From contig NZ_KK037166.1 of the NCBI RefSeq assembly GCF_000568255.1, forward strand, positions 10,736,296 through 10,800,295: 64,000 nucleotides of DNA. The letters run 5' to 3'. Shown here one piece after another: positions 1 to 9,274 of this stretch. Within the stretch, counting starts at the first letter, position 1. The number at the start of each line of letters is the position of its first letter. Below the pieces are notes generated by a model. That model ran no database searches, was not told the DNA's origin, and was given only the letters and a program-made list of their open reading frames with translations. A program made the position numbers and the translations under genes. The DNA is from Kutzneria sp. 744 (GTDB lineage Bacteria; Actinomycetota; Actinomycetes; Mycobacteriales; Pseudonocardiaceae).

Positions 1-1191
1 GAGGTCGGCGGCGACGGCCTGCACCTGGCCGCCGGCGCCGAGGCCGTCGTGACCCGATGCCGGGTGCGCGAGAGCAAGGCCAGCGGCTGCCACGTCGGGG
101 CGGGGGCGACCGCGACCCTGGAGCACTCCGAGTTCATGGCCAACGGCGGCGACGGGATCCACGTGCTCAGCGATGACCTGGTGCGGCTCATGGAGTGCGT
201 GGTCCGCGACAACCGGCGGCTCCGGCCTGCGCCAGGGCCGGCCGAGCGCGAACCTGACGGTCGCCGGCTGCGCAGCGAGGGCAACGGGGTGCGCGACGCC
301 TACGGATCGGCCGCCGCCGCGTCCGTGACCGCTCAGGCGCCGGCGCCCGCCGCGCCGGCGCAGTCGACGGCGCGGACGCCGAGCGACCCGTTGAGCGAGC
401 TGAACTCGCTGGTCGGCCTGGACGGGGTCAAGCGGGAGGTCAGCTCGCTGGTCAACCTGAACCTGATGGCCAAACGCCGGCAGGAGGCGGGCCTGTCGGC
501 CCCGCCGATGGCCCGCCACCTCGTCTTCGCCGGGGCCCCGGGCACCGGCAAGACCACCGTCGCCCGGCTGTACGGCGCGGTCCTGGCCGACCTGGGCGTG
601 CTGCGCTCGGGCCATCTGGTCGAGGTGGCCAGGGCGGACCTCGTCGCGCAGATCATCGGCGGCACCGCGATCAAGACCACGGAGGTGTTCACCACCGCCC
701 TTGGCGGGGTGCTGTTCGTCGACGAGGCGTACACACTCAGCGCCGGGCAGGGCGGCACCGGGCCCGACTTCGGCCGCGAGGCGATCGACACCCTGCTCAA
801 GCTGATGGAGGACCACCGCGAGGACGTGGTGGTGATCGCCGCGGGGTACTCCGCGCAGATGCGCGAGTTCCTGGGCGCCAACCCCGGCCTGGAGTCACGG
901 TTCAGCCGGACGATCGAGTTCGCGAACTACTCGCCCGACGAACTGGTGACGATCGTCCGCCAGCACTGCAAGCGGCACGACTATCGCGTCGAGGACGCCG
1001 CCTCGGAGCTGTTGCGGGACTACTTCGAACGGATTCCGAAGGACGGCACGTTCGGAAACGGACGCACCGCGCGCAAGGTGTTCGAGGTGATGGCCGACCG
1101 GCAGGCGTCGCGGCTGGCGCTGTCGGGCTCGATGGCCACGGCCGAGCTCACCCTGCTGACCGCCGAGGACTTCGACGAGGCCATGATCTGA
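1..1191 (+). CDS. Beta-helix/AAA ATPase of the CbxX-EccA type, 5' end missing
   Basis: The frame is open from the first base of the window, so the start lies upstream. The first 70 or so residues show degenerate repeats of the right-handed beta-helix type (GGDGLHL, GGDGIHV). After a low-complexity Ala/Pro linker comes one AAA module: Walker A GAPGTGKTT near residue 180, Walker B GVLFVDEA near residue 238, and an Arg-rich sensor region FGNGRTARKVF near the end. The AAA part matches the CbxX/CfqX family, which includes the type VII secretion ATPase EccA; beta-helix plus AAA fusions are known in actinomycetes. No other type VII secretion gene is visible here, so a secretion role is only possible. 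A GC hairpin follows the stop. Confidence 0.85.
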   Translation, partial: EVGGDGLHLAAGAEAVVTRCRVRESKASGCHVGAGATATLEHSEFMANGGDGIHVLSDDLVRLMECVVRDNRRLRPAPGPAEREPDGRRLRSEGNGVRDAYGSAAAASVTAQAPAPAAPAQSTARTPSDPLSELNSLVGLDGVKREVSSLVNLNLMAKRRQEAGLSAPPMARHLVFAGAPGTGKTTVARLYGAVLADLGVLRSGHLVEVARADLVAQIIGGTAIKTTEVFTTALGGVLFVDEAYTLSAGQGGTGPDFGREAIDTLLKLMEDHREDVVVIAAGYSAQMREFLGANPGLESRFSRTIEFANYSPDELVTIVRQHCKRHDYRVEDAASELLRDYFERIPKDGTFGNGRTARKVFEVMADRQASRLALSGSMATAELTLLTAEDFDEAMI

Positions 1192-1211
1192 TCCGCGCGG
1201 GTTCCGCGCCG

Positions 1212-1244
1212 CCGACCGGGCGAGCGCGGCGCGCCGCCGGTCGG
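1212..1244 (+). terminator. GC-rich hairpin after the AAA gene
   Basis: An 8-bp perfect stem (CCGACCGG paired with CCGGTCGG) sits 20 bases past the stop codon. There is no T-tract, which is usual for actinomycete terminators. The call rests on position and symmetry only. Confidence 0.4.
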
Positions 1245-1569
1245 TGCGGCAGTCCCCGCGGATCGTCGTCGCATCCGCGCCGGCCGGTCGGCGGCGCATA
1301 TCTGCCGCCGGCCGCCGTAACGGGGTGGCTCGGCGAGCGCCGATCCCATTTCTCCTGCCGCGAAGAGATGTGTGACTGCTGAGGGGTTTCCCGCTCGCAC
1401 TTCCGCTCTCGTCCGATCTCGCCCGTCTGACCTGGTGTTTTTCTACAATGATGAGCAGGTGAACTCGCGGCGCCGGCAATTCACGTACGGATTCGTGCAT
1501 ATTTCGCTCGGTTAACGAGGTGTTGTGTCTCGCCGCGCGCATTGTGTTTCGACATGAACGGGGCCCAGC
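1245..1569. other. Intergenic, probable promoter region
   Basis: No credible coding frame was found. The last 150 bases are less GC-rich than their surroundings and lie directly upstream of the regulator starting at 1570, so they probably carry its promoter; no clear -10/-35 pair could be assigned. Confidence 0.4.
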
Positions 1570-2706
1570 ATGACGGTGCTAGACGACCGGCCCGGCCAGG
1601 TGTGGCCGAGGGCGGCGACTATCGGGGACGAGCTGACGGCGCTCGCCGACCGGCTGAGCCTGGACGTGTTGACCGCCGCGGCCCGTCCCGCGGCCCGGGC
1701 GCTCTACGGGGAGGTGGCCGCGGTGTACGGGCAGATCCTGGCCGGCGCGCCCGGCGTCACGCCGGGCCAGCGCGCCCGGGTGAGGGCAGCCGCGCGGACC
1801 CTCGCAGCTGCGGGCGGCTGCGCCGACGAGGCCGCCGACCATCTCGGCCGGATCGCCGCTCACACCGTGGACGGCGTCGTCGCCAGGCGGTGCCCGGAGA
1901 CGCTGCCGATCCTGGTGACCGCGGGAAACCTGGTGTTGCGGGATCTGCTCGCCGCGACGGGCGAGGCCGGCGCGCACCAGGGCACACGGCCCAGGCGCGA
2001 GCTGGTGCGCCGGTTGGTCCTCGGTGGCGAGGTGCCGGCAAAACAACGGAGCACGAGCTGGCCGCCAAAAACGACATAAATGGTGCTGAGACCGGCCGAC
2101 GACGCGCCCCAGCAGCGGATGGCCGGGCTGCTGGAGGAATACGAACGCACGGGCATTTCGGTCGCCTGCTGGACGGGGACGGGTCCTGCTCGTCCCGGGT
2201 CGCTGGACTACCCGGCCGAGCGGGCGGCCGAGCGGTGTGCGGCCGGTCTGGGCGTCGCCGTCAGGTGTGCGACGGCGCACCGGTCCCGGGAGCGGATCGC
2301 GTCCGGGTACGAGGAGGCGACCGACGTGCTGACGCTGGCATCCGCCGCCGGCCGCCGCCCCGGCGTGTTCCGCCTGAACGACTTCCTGATCGAGTACGCC
2401 GTGCTGCGCCAGTCCGCCGTGGTCGACAGCCTGTTGGCGATCGTCAAGCCGTTGCTGGCCAACGACATGCTGCGCCGGACGCTGGCCGCGCTGATCGAGT
2501 CGGACTTCAACCGCAACCTCGCCGCCCAGGCGCTGTTCATCCACCGGTCTACTTTGGACTACCGGATCAGGCGGATCGAGGAGGTCACGGGGCACAACCC
2601 GATGAGCGGCAGGGGAGCGCAGGTGCTCAGTGCGGCGATGACGGCGAGCACGGTCGCGGAGGTGATCCGCCGGCGCGGCATGGGAATCCCCATGCCCACG
2701 CCGTGA
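1570..2706 (+). pseudogene. PucR/CdaR-like regulator, interrupted
   Basis: Two pieces in the same frame are separated by a TAA at 2077-2079, directly followed by an ATG. The first piece (169 residues) is the helical N-terminal part. The second (208 residues) ends in the PucR-type helix-turn-helix with the signature FIHRSTLDYRIRRIEEVTGH. Together they span about 378 codons, close to the intact regulator just downstream (about 368). Between about 2040 and 2080 the sensible protein runs in another frame (HELAAKND), so a -1 slip at an A-run near 2039-2043 and a +1 slip near 2078 would restore one protein. The second ATG has no ribosome site, but TAAATG could allow restart. This is either decay, a sequencing error, or two coupled genes; I favour one damaged gene. 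Confidence 0.65.
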
Positions 2707-2830
2707 CGGTCAGGGAGCCCGGGCACGACGGTGTCGCCGCGGTCCGCGCGCTGGTCGGGCCGTTGCCGCTGAGACCGTCGATCTCCGCGGCACGGCTACC
2801 GGCCCGCCGGCCGTCCTCTCCGGTCCGGGC

Positions 2831-3937
2831 TCAGCCGCCGAAGCCGTCCAGCCGCAGCGGGGGCAGTGGCATGGTCGCCGCCTCGTGCGCGGTGATCGCG
2901 GCTCCGAGGACCTGGAGGCCCCGCACCGAAGTCGGGTCGTGCCCGGTCAGTTGTTCGATCCTGCGCAACCGGTAGTCCAGCGTGCTGCGGTGGATGATCA
3001 GGTCCGCGGCCGCCCTCGACCGGTTGCCGTCCGCGGCCAGCAACTGCCGCAGGGTGGCGACCAGCGCCGGGTTCCGCGTGACGGGTTCGATCTTCGACAC
3101 CAGCAGGCCGGCCACCGACGGCTGGGTCAGGACCGCGTACTCCACCAGGACGTCGCCCAGTAGATAGCAGCCCGGGGGCCGTCTGGCCGCGAGCGCCGAG
3201 ACCACCACGTGCATCGCCTCGCCGCGCCCGGCCGGCACCTGACGGACCTTCTGCCGGGAGACCCCGGCCCAGCTCGCCTCGGGCAGCAGGGCATGGATGC
3301 GCTTGCACCGCTTCAGCCAGGCGCCGTCGTCCTCGGCGGGCACGAGCGCGTATCCGCCCTGCTCACAGACGATCGAGAGGACGTCCGCACCGAACTCGCG
3401 GACCGGGACGGGTTTGGTCCGGGCCGGGTTCACGGTGCGGAACACCATCACCGCGTAGGCACCGGCGAACCGGCCGTCGTCCGACCCCACCTGCCCGCGC
3501 AGCAGCGCCACCGCGTCCGCGCGGTGCGTCGGACGCTGCCGGGGCGAGGTGTGGGGAACCTCCTGGTAGCCGCGCAGCAGCTCGCGCATGAACCTGTTGT
3601 TGCACTCGGCGAGCGCCCTGAGCCGGTCAGGGGGGACGCCGGGCACGCCGGCCCCGGCCGCGACGGCCTCCTCACAGACCCGGCCCAACAGTTCGAGCAA
3701 CTCGTCCAGTGGCCAGCCCTCGAGGGCCCAACTGTGGCCCATGGTGCGGACCGCGGCGATCTCCCGCGCGTCCCATTCATCGCGCTCGGTGTTCCCGGCC
3801 ATCAACTGGATTGCCACCTTCACCATCTCGGTGGCTTTCCTCCGGCGGGCCGGGGAAACGCGGTCGACCGTGCCGAGAACGCGGTCCCAGATATCGGCGC
3901 TGAGGCAGTTCATCGGCACGCTTTCGGGCGCGGACAT
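2831..3937 (-). CDS. PucR/CdaR family transcriptional regulator
   Basis: The product has about 368 residues. The last 70 hold the PucR C-terminal helix-turn-helix (IIHRSTLDYRLRRIEQLTGH), nearly the same signature as in the broken regulator on the other strand. The N-terminal part is helical, like the RsbRD/PucR sensor region of actinomycete members. The ATG at 3937 has GAGAGG about 13 bases upstream; an alternative ATG lies 13 codons earlier. It converges on the broken regulator, and the two probably arose by duplication or belong to one specialised-metabolism or morphology locus (inference). The ligand is unknown. Confidence 0.8.
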   Translation of the reverse strand: MSAPESVPMNCLSADIWDRVLGTVDRVSPARRRKATEMVKVAIQLMAGNTERDEWDAREIAAVRTMGHSWALEGWPLDELLELLGRVCEEAVAAGAGVPGVPPDRLRALAECNNRFMRELLRGYQEVPHTSPRQRPTHRADAVALLRGQVGSDDGRFAGAYAVMVFRTVNPARTKPVPVREFGADVLSIVCEQGGYALVPAEDDGAWLKRCKRIHALLPEASWAGVSRQKVRQVPAGRGEAMHVVVSALAARRPPGCYLLGDVLVEYAVLTQPSVAGLLVSKIEPVTRNPALVATLRQLLAADGNRSRAAADLIIHRSTLDYRLRRIEQLTGHDPTSVRGLQVLGAAITAHEAATMPLPPLRLDGFGG

Positions 3938-4479
3938 CAATCGTGGATCCCTCTCGCGTGAAATGCGCGCACTCATGGCGTTGGATTTGTACGTCGGCGC
4001 TCCTTGTGCACAGTGTAAGCGTCGCATAGCCGCGGGTCACAGGCGATGTGCCGCTCATCTCGGCACGTTCGGTGAGTTACGGATTGCAATCCGAGAAATG
4101 CTGAACCGCGGGTCCGGCTTCCTTCGCGTCTTGCGGCTCGGCCGGCGTTGCCGACGGCAACCCGCGCCGGGCTCGCGAGGCGGTAGCCCTGGAAACCTGC
4201 GCCTGCCGGGCCATGTCACGGCAAGAGGGCGTCGGTACCTCCTGAGCAGAGGTGACGCTACCGGCCCGGCGGGTATCCGGCGCGGCGTGCCGGCGGAGGA
4301 GCCCGAGGATTCCGCACAACGCGGAACTTTCCACTCCGTCGAGGACAGGAGAACAAGGGCCGACCTGGGCGACGTGAGTAGGCGTGCCGGGCGATGGCGC
4401 CGCGCCCGACTCGTCGGCAGTGTTCGCCGTCGCATTCGGCGCGGGCGATTCTCGCGGCACGCTTCCCGGTGGGGGCATG
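3938..4479. other. Non-coding stretch left of the IS element
   Basis: No frame here has a plausible protein. Several short dyads are present around 4130-4270 but match no riboswitch I recognise. It contains the upstream region of the PucR gene. The ISAs1 element inserted at its right end. Confidence 0.4.
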
Positions 4480-4489
4480 CGGTATCACC
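4480..4489. repeat. Target site duplication, left copy (ISAs1)
   Basis: CGGTATCACC occurs here and again at 5885-5894, immediately outside the element ends. ISAs1 members usually make 8-10 bp duplications, so this fits. Confidence 0.85.
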
Positions 4490-4563
4490 CAGGGGAATTT
4501 CAAAGTTTGTGATCTTGGCGTGAAGTCCGGCCGGGGCGCTGTCGACATGTGACACCGAGACAA

Positions 4564-4631
4564 GGTGATGGCCTCTCACCTGCGAAGATGCGGGTTCTCA
4601 CACCAAGCACGTCGCAGAACAAGAGGCCACC
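4564..4631 (+). promoter_or_regulatory. Hairpin covering the transposase ribosome site
   Basis: GGTG-AT-GGCCTCT (4564-4576) can pair with AGAGGCCACC (4622-4631), with an inner TGCGA/TCGCA arm. The right arm covers the AAGAGG ribosome site of the transposase. Such structures in other IS block translation of read-through transcripts; the role here is inferred. Confidence 0.5.
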
Positions 4632-4632
4632 G

Positions 4633-5874
4633 TTGTCAGTGTCGCATGCCCTGGATTCGCGCTGTTCGACGACCGGCCACCCCGACGCGGGTGTCGCCGG
4701 TGTCCGGGCGCTGGCCGACATGCTCGACGGGATAGCCGACCCGCGCAAACTGCGGGGAATCCGCCACCAGATCAGCGCCGTGCTGACCGTGATGGTCCTC
4801 GCAGTGCTGGCCGGCGCCCGCAACTTCCGGGAAATCGCCGACCGCAGCGCGGAACTGCCCTCGGACCTGTTGACCCTGGCGGGATGCCGTGTCCATCCAA
4901 GAACCGGTGAACACGTGGTCCCCAGCGCCGCCACGATCCGCCGCGTCGCGCACGGCATCGACGCAGACGCCACCGACCACCAGGTCAGCGCCTGGCTGCG
5001 GGCCGAAGCCCTGGCCCGCACGACCGCCCGAGACGCGGCCGGCGTGCTGGCCGACACACTGGTCGCGGTCGCGATGGACGGAAAGACCATCCGCAACACC
5101 ATCGAACCCGGCGGCCCGGAAGGCAACGAGATCAAGCTGTTCTCCGCGCTGACCCACGCCGAGGCCATCGTGATCGCCCAGCACCGGATTCCCGCCGGCA
5201 CCAACGAAATCACCCAGGTCCCAGCATTGCTGGACGGCGTGGATCTGCGCGGTGTGGTGGTGACCGGGGACGCGGCACACGCCTGCCACGGCACCGCCTC
5301 GCACATCACGACCGAGCGCGGCGGTCACTACGTGCTCACCGTGAAAGGCAACCACCCCGGCCTGCTCGCCCAGGCCACCGCGGTGTTGCCGCCGGCCGCG
5401 CCGGGCAGCGAGCACCACGTCACCGACGACCGTGGCCACGGCCGGGTCGTGCGTCGGGCCATCTGGGTCGCGCCCGCCGACGGGGTCGACTTTCCTGGTG
5501 TGGCACAGGTGTTCCGGATCCGCCGAGACACTTTCGACCACCTCGGCCGCCGACTGTCCAAAGAGGTCGTGCACGGCGTCACCAGTCTGACCGCCGAGCG
5601 GGCCACCCCCGAACAGATCGCCGGTTTGGTCCGCAATCACTGGCGCATCGAGAACAAGAGCCATTGGGTACGCGATGTCGTCTACCGCGAAGACCACCAG
5701 CACGCCTACGCGGGCACCGGAGCCCAGGTGATGGCGACCCTGCGCAACCTGGCGCTGGGCTTGCTACGCCTGGCCGGCGTCACCCAGATCACCCGCACCC
5801 TGCAACGCATCACCGCTGATCGGGCCCGGATCCTGCCGATCATCGCGGCCGCTACCAACGCAAACCGACATTGA
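4633..5874 (+). CDS. ISAs1-family DDE transposase
   Basis: The product has about 413 residues from a TTG start that has AAGAGG six bases upstream; a GTG at 4549 is an in-frame alternative without a ribosome site. The N-terminus has the family's leader (LADPRK-like LDGIADPRKLRGIRH). The DDE core shows AMDGKTIRNT for the first Asp, GDAAHAC for the second, and NHWRIENKSHWVRDVVYRED for the C-terminal acidic motif. It cuts and joins DNA at the element ends. No frameshift is seen. Confidence 0.92.
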   Translation: MSVSHALDSRCSTTGHPDAGVAGVRALADMLDGIADPRKLRGIRHQISAVLTVMVLAVLAGARNFREIADRSAELPSDLLTLAGCRVHPRTGEHVVPSAATIRRVAHGIDADATDHQVSAWLRAEALARTTARDAAGVLADTLVAVAMDGKTIRNTIEPGGPEGNEIKLFSALTHAEAIVIAQHRIPAGTNEITQVPALLDGVDLRGVVVTGDAAHACHGTASHITTERGGHYVLTVKGNHPGLLAQATAVLPPAAPGSEHHVTDDRGHGRVVRRAIWVAPADGVDFPGVAQVFRIRRDTFDHLGRRLSKEVVHGVTSLTAERATPEQIAGLVRNHWRIENKSHWVRDVVYREDHQHAYAGTGAQVMATLRNLALGLLRLAGVTQITRTLQRITADRARILPIIAAATNANRH

Positions 5875-5884
5875 AATCACCCTG

Positions 5885-5894
5885 CGGTATCACC
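5885..5894. repeat. Target site duplication, right copy (ISAs1)
   Basis: CGGTATCACC, identical to 4480-4489. It marks the right boundary of the insertion. Confidence 0.85.
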
Positions 5895-6007
5895 CCTTCG
5901 GTGTTTTTCGGATTTATTGTCTCGTTCTCCGCATTATCTCAGCCTCGTCCGGTCGGTAAATTTCCTTTTGCAGTCCCTGGGCAAGAGTAGACACAATGAT
6001 GTGAGGG

Positions 6008-6397
6008 ATGAGGATGAAACTGAAGCACGTCGCACGAAGCGCCATCGCCGGTGCCCTCGTCGTCACGGCCGCGCTCACCAGCGCCTCGACCGCCACGGCG
6101 GGGCCGACCAACCACTTCGTCCTGCTCGCCAACAAGTCGGTCGTCCTGTTCGTGTGCGCCACGGCGAGGGACGGGCAGGGCGCCGAGGTCGGTCACTCGT
6201 GCCAGACGAGGGCGGCGGGGCAGAAGTTCCTGTTCTGGGTGCCCAACAACGCCACCTCGACACGCTTCACCGCGGCCGACCGCGGCCAGCAGATGATCGG
6301 CGTCGACCTGGCCAACAACCGGGACTGGTGCTACCGCGCCCCGGCCAGCGGCAACGGGAACGTCACCGGGCCGCACAGCCCCTGCACGCCGGACTGA
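6008..6397 (+). CDS. Small secreted protein of unknown function
   Basis: The product has 129 residues. It begins with a classical signal peptide: basic MRMKLKHVAR, a hydrophobic core of about 18 residues, and a probable cleavage after TATA-G near residue 32. The mature part of about 97 residues has four Cys, which could form two disulfides outside the cell, and no recognised domain. GTGAGGG lies just upstream; a second ATG two codons in is an equal candidate. A strong terminator hairpin follows, so it is probably a single-gene unit. Confidence 0.7.
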   Translation: MRMKLKHVARSAIAGALVVTAALTSASTATAGPTNHFVLLANKSVVLFVCATARDGQGAEVGHSCQTRAAGQKFLFWVPNNATSTRFTAADRGQQMIGVDLANNRDWCYRAPASGNGNVTGPHSPCTPD

Positions 6398-6437
6398 CCC
6401 GGATCGGTCGAGCGGGACCCGTGGGAATCACGGGGAC

Positions 6438-6473
6438 AAGGGGTGGGTCCGTGAGAACACGGACCCACCCCTT
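6438..6473 (+). terminator. Strong stem-loop terminator
   Basis: A perfect 16-bp stem (AAGGGGTGGGTCCGTG and its complement) with an AGAA tetraloop lies 40 bases after the stop of the secreted protein. There is no T-tract; the stem alone is strong evidence. Confidence 0.8.
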
Positions 6474-6764
6474 CGGCGTGCGCCGCCTCGGCGGCCGGGC
6501 TGTGGCAGTAGCTGGTCCGGGCGAAGTCCGAACGGCATCAGCGCGGTCGCGACCGATCCGTCGAGGCGCGGCGGGCGCGCCCAGGAAGCCAGGCAGGGAC
6601 GGCGGGCCGCGTCGTCAGCGACGTTCCTCCTCGCTGTGCGGATGGACCCCGTGGCCCGCCGAGGTTATGTTCACCCAGGTCCCAGACGTGATCATGACCG
6701 TCCGACGTGGACCGACCTGGTATCGCGCGGCGTCGGAACCGCCGCGTCCGCGAAAGGCTCCCTC

Positions 6765-7313
6765 GTGAAACTCGATGCGCCGAACGCCGAGCCGGCGATG
6801 ACGTCCGCGACGATCTTGGTCGTCGGCGCGCCCGGCGTGGGCAAGACCGCTTTCCTGCGGTCGGCCTCCCGGATCTCCCCGCCAAGCACGGTCGTTCGAC
6901 TGGGCGCGACCGCGGACGGACTCAGCGGCGTGGCCTTCGAGTTCAGCCGGATCCAGCTGAGCGGCGACCTCGTGGTGAACCTGCTCTCGGCCGCGAGCGG
7001 GCCGGCGCTGTGGGCGACCTGGGATCACTTCGCGCGCGGCGCTATCGGCGTCGTGCTGCTCGCGGACGCCTGCCGGTTGGACACGGTGTCCGCCTCGATC
7101 GACTTCCTTGCTCGACGGCACATGCCATATCTCGTCGCAGTCACCCGTCTCGACCAGGACCTTCGGGTCGAGGACGTCCGCGGCGCGCTTGCGCTCAGTT
7201 CGTCGGCGCCGGTCGTCCGCTGCGACGCCCGTGATCGTCAGTCGGCCGAGTGGACGCTGGCCGCGCTGGTCGAGCACGGTGGCCCGCATGTGTCCTGCCG
7301 GCGGGGCAGTTGA
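6765..7313 (+). CDS. Conservon-type small GTP-binding protein (CvnD-like)
   Basis: The product has about 182 residues. The P-loop GAPGVGKTAFLRS lies near residue 25, followed by GVVLLAD (G3-like) and VAVTRLDQD (G4-like). It belongs to the actinomycete GTPase family whose members usually end cvnABCD conservons, which relay membrane signals. The other conservon genes are absent. The GTG start has AAAGG eight bases upstream, and the paralogue at 8369-9040 has the same AAAGGCNCNCTCGTG arrangement, which supports both starts. It converges on the GH16 gene. Confidence 0.8.
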   Translation: MKLDAPNAEPAMTSATILVVGAPGVGKTAFLRSASRISPPSTVVRLGATADGLSGVAFEFSRIQLSGDLVVNLLSAASGPALWATWDHFARGAIGVVLLADACRLDTVSASIDFLARRHMPYLVAVTRLDQDLRVEDVRGALALSSSAPVVRCDARDRQSAEWTLAALVEHGGPHVSCRRGS

Positions 7314-7376
7314 CGACCGGCGTCGTCGCGCTCGCGGCCGTGCGGATGTCGACGGGCGCCCACCATCACGACGCCC

Positions 7377-7407
7377 GTGTCCGGCGCCGACGGGCGGCGC
7401 CGGACAC
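7377..7407. terminator. Bidirectional hairpin between convergent genes
   Basis: A perfect 12-bp stem (GTGTCCGGCGCC) with a 7-base loop sits between the GTPase stop and the GH16 stop, suited to stop transcription from both sides. Confidence 0.7.
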
Positions 7408-7415
7408 GAGGGTTG

Positions 7416-8201
7416 CTACGTGCGGCTGACCACGACGTTCCGCGCGCGGTACACCGTGGCGCCGCCGGGGCCGGGAGAACCCGAGGACCCCTCCATCTGG
7501 AGGTTGATGATGATCCACATCGGCTTGTCGACGAACCCGGTCGCGTGGTGCACGCCCTGCTGCACGCCGTCGAAGTAGTAGTGGATGTCGACGTCGGTGG
7601 CGCTCACCTTGGTGAGCACGGCGCGGTAGGTGTGCCAGGAGCCAGGGCTGGACACCGACACCTTGGTCGTCGACACGTCGGAGGAGGTGCGGAAGGTGTT
7701 GAACCAGTTGGTGTTCTGGCCCTTGAACTCCAGGATGTCGCTCTCCGGCGGCCAGCCGTTGACGGCGGTGAGCCAGAACGCGGGCCAGGCGCCGCGGACC
7801 GCCGGGGCCTGGAACTGGCCGCTGACGTCCCAGCTGGGATGTGCCGCGCTGACGGTGACCTGCTGCTTGGCGTGCACGGCGCCCGAGTGGTAGTTGATGT
7901 GCAGGTGCGGCGGAGAGCTGCTGGTGCCCTCGTCCTTGGTGATCTTGTTGGCGGTCAACGTGAGCACGCCGCCGGAGGCGGAGACCTGACCGGCGCTCAT
8001 GCGGGCGGACCCGTTGTGGTCCGAGCCCCACGGGTAGAGGTAGTCCCAGTTCGCCTGCAACGTCGAGGTGTTGGCGAACGAGCCACTCAGTACGGTCTGC
8101 GCGGGCGCGGCGTGGCTGATCGACGGCGGGGAGGCGAGCGTGACCGCGAGTCCTGCCGCGGCGGCGAGCAGGAGACCGCGGCGCGTCGTGCGGAGTTGCA
8201 T
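7416..8201 (-). CDS. Secreted glycoside hydrolase family 16 enzyme
   Basis: The product has about 261 residues. A signal peptide with twin arginines (TTRRGLLLAAAAGLAVTLA) suggests export, possibly by Tat, with cleavage after SHA near residue 32. The GH16 catalytic motif appears as ESDILEF, where the first Glu is nucleophile and the last Glu acid/base, preceded by the family's WPAFWL strand. Likely substrates are beta-1,3/1,4-glucans or related polysaccharides; the exact one cannot be read. AAAGG precedes the ATG. Two orphan GTPases flank it. Confidence 0.85.
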   Translation of the reverse strand: MQLRTTRRGLLLAAAAGLAVTLASPPSISHAAPAQTVLSGSFANTSTLQANWDYLYPWGSDHNGSARMSAGQVSASGGVLTLTANKITKDEGTSSSPPHLHINYHSGAVHAKQQVTVSAAHPSWDVSGQFQAPAVRGAWPAFWLTAVNGWPPESDILEFKGQNTNWFNTFRTSSDVSTTKVSVSSPGSWHTYRAVLTKVSATDVDIHYYFDGVQQGVHHATGFVDKPMWIIINLQMEGSSGSPGPGGATVYRARNVVVSRT

Positions 8202-8368
8202 GGAGGACCGCCTTTGCTGGTCGAACACGTTCGTCGGCGTCATGGTGTCCACGAAGTCTTGGCCGGACCCATGAGCCGGTCAAGGAATGCGCCGGACTTC
8301 CGAAAAATAATGAGGCGTCATGTCCTCGTCGCGTGTGCCGGCCGAGATCCTTGCCCGGTGCGCTCGGG

Positions 8369-9040
8369 CTACAACGTGATTCGGCTGGCGAAGGGCGCGC
8401 CGTAGTTCGCCGGCGGCACGGGCGATGCGGAACCGAACTGACGCCCCGGGTCGTCGGACCGTGCCGAATCCGTTGGGGGACCGGCGATGTGGCCGGCGCC
8501 GATGGTGAGGTCGCGCGGCACTGAAAGGTGTCGGTCTATCGTGTGCTCGATCAGGGCGACCAGTGTCCTGCGCACGGGTGCCTGAACGCGGGGATCGCAC
8601 GCGAGGACCGGCACCGACAGGTCGACACCGAGAGCCTGGCGAGCCTCGGCGATCCGGGCACACCGCTTCCGGTCGAAACGGTTGACCGCCACGACGTACG
8701 GCAGCCCCTGTCCGGCGAGGAAGGCGACGGACCGGCACGCGTCGGCCACCCGGCGGTTGTCGACGAGCAGCACGACGCCGACCGCGCCGGTCCCGAACTG
8801 GCCCCACGTCGAGGAAAGAGCGGGTCCGGCCGCCGTGACCAGATGCAGGGCCAGTTCCTCGTCCAGTTGGACGCGAACGAAATCCGTGGCATCGGCGGCG
8901 ATCGCCGTCCCCGGCAGTGTCGACGGCGCGGCCGCCGCGGCCGACCGCAGAAAAGCGGTCTTACCCGCTCGCGGGCCGCCGACGACCACGATCTTCACCG
9001 ACATCGTCGTCCGGTCGGTGGCCGGTGGACGGAGATCCAC
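8369..9040 (-). CDS. Conservon-type small GTP-binding protein (CvnD-like), second copy
   Basis: The product has about 223 residues. P-loop GGPRAGKTAFLRS, G3-like GVVLLVD and G4-like VAVNRFDRK align with the protein at 6765-7313, and similarity continues through the shared AAAGG/GTG start. A C-terminal tail of about 40 residues beyond the GTPase fold is unique to this copy. No cvnA, B or C genes are near, so its signalling partner is unknown. The two copies flank the GH16 gene, which suggests local duplication. Confidence 0.8.
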   Translation of the reverse strand: MDLRPPATDRTTMSVKIVVVGGPRAGKTAFLRSAAAAAPSTLPGTAIAADATDFVRVQLDEELALHLVTAAGPALSSTWGQFGTGAVGVVLLVDNRRVADACRSVAFLAGQGLPYVVAVNRFDRKRCARIAEARQALGVDLSVPVLACDPRVQAPVRRTLVALIEHTIDRHLSVPRDLTIGAGHIAGPPTDSARSDDPGRQFGSASPVPPANYGAPFASRITL

Positions 9041-9274
9041 GAGTGTGCCTTTCGGTGCGTGCGGCCACGTGGCCGCGCCGCGGCGGACGAGCGCGGCGAC
9101 CACGCCGTCGTGCGGACGAGGTTCATGATCGGATCCGGGCCGGCCGGCCGTAACCCGCGCGGGCCTGGGATCCGTCCGAAGTACGCGGAGAACCGGCGCC
9201 GGGTCACAACGATGCGGAGCCGATTCCGCGTTCGTCGGGTGTCCGGTGGGCGTGCGCCGAGGCATCGTGGTGGG

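Larger units (their letters stand above)
4490..5884 (+). mobile_element. Intact ISAs1-family insertion sequence
   Basis: The element is 1395 bp. Its left end reads CAGGGGAATTTCAAAG; the right end, reverse-complemented, reads CAGGGTGATTTCAATG, an imperfect terminal inverted repeat with the CAGGG tip typical of the family. A 10-bp target duplication flanks it. One transposase gene fills the element. Ends, duplication and frame are all preserved, so insertion looks recent and the copy may be active. Confidence 0.9.

Noticed and set aside
333-881. Long antisense frame inside the AAA gene
   Set aside because: Mirror of a GC-rich gene; product is Arg/Pro/Ser-rich with no domain.
4100-4340. Structured stretch that could be a riboswitch
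   Set aside because: Some dyads and a GCAACCC box recall SAM-type riboswitches, but the conserved core could not be lined up and no metabolic gene follows.
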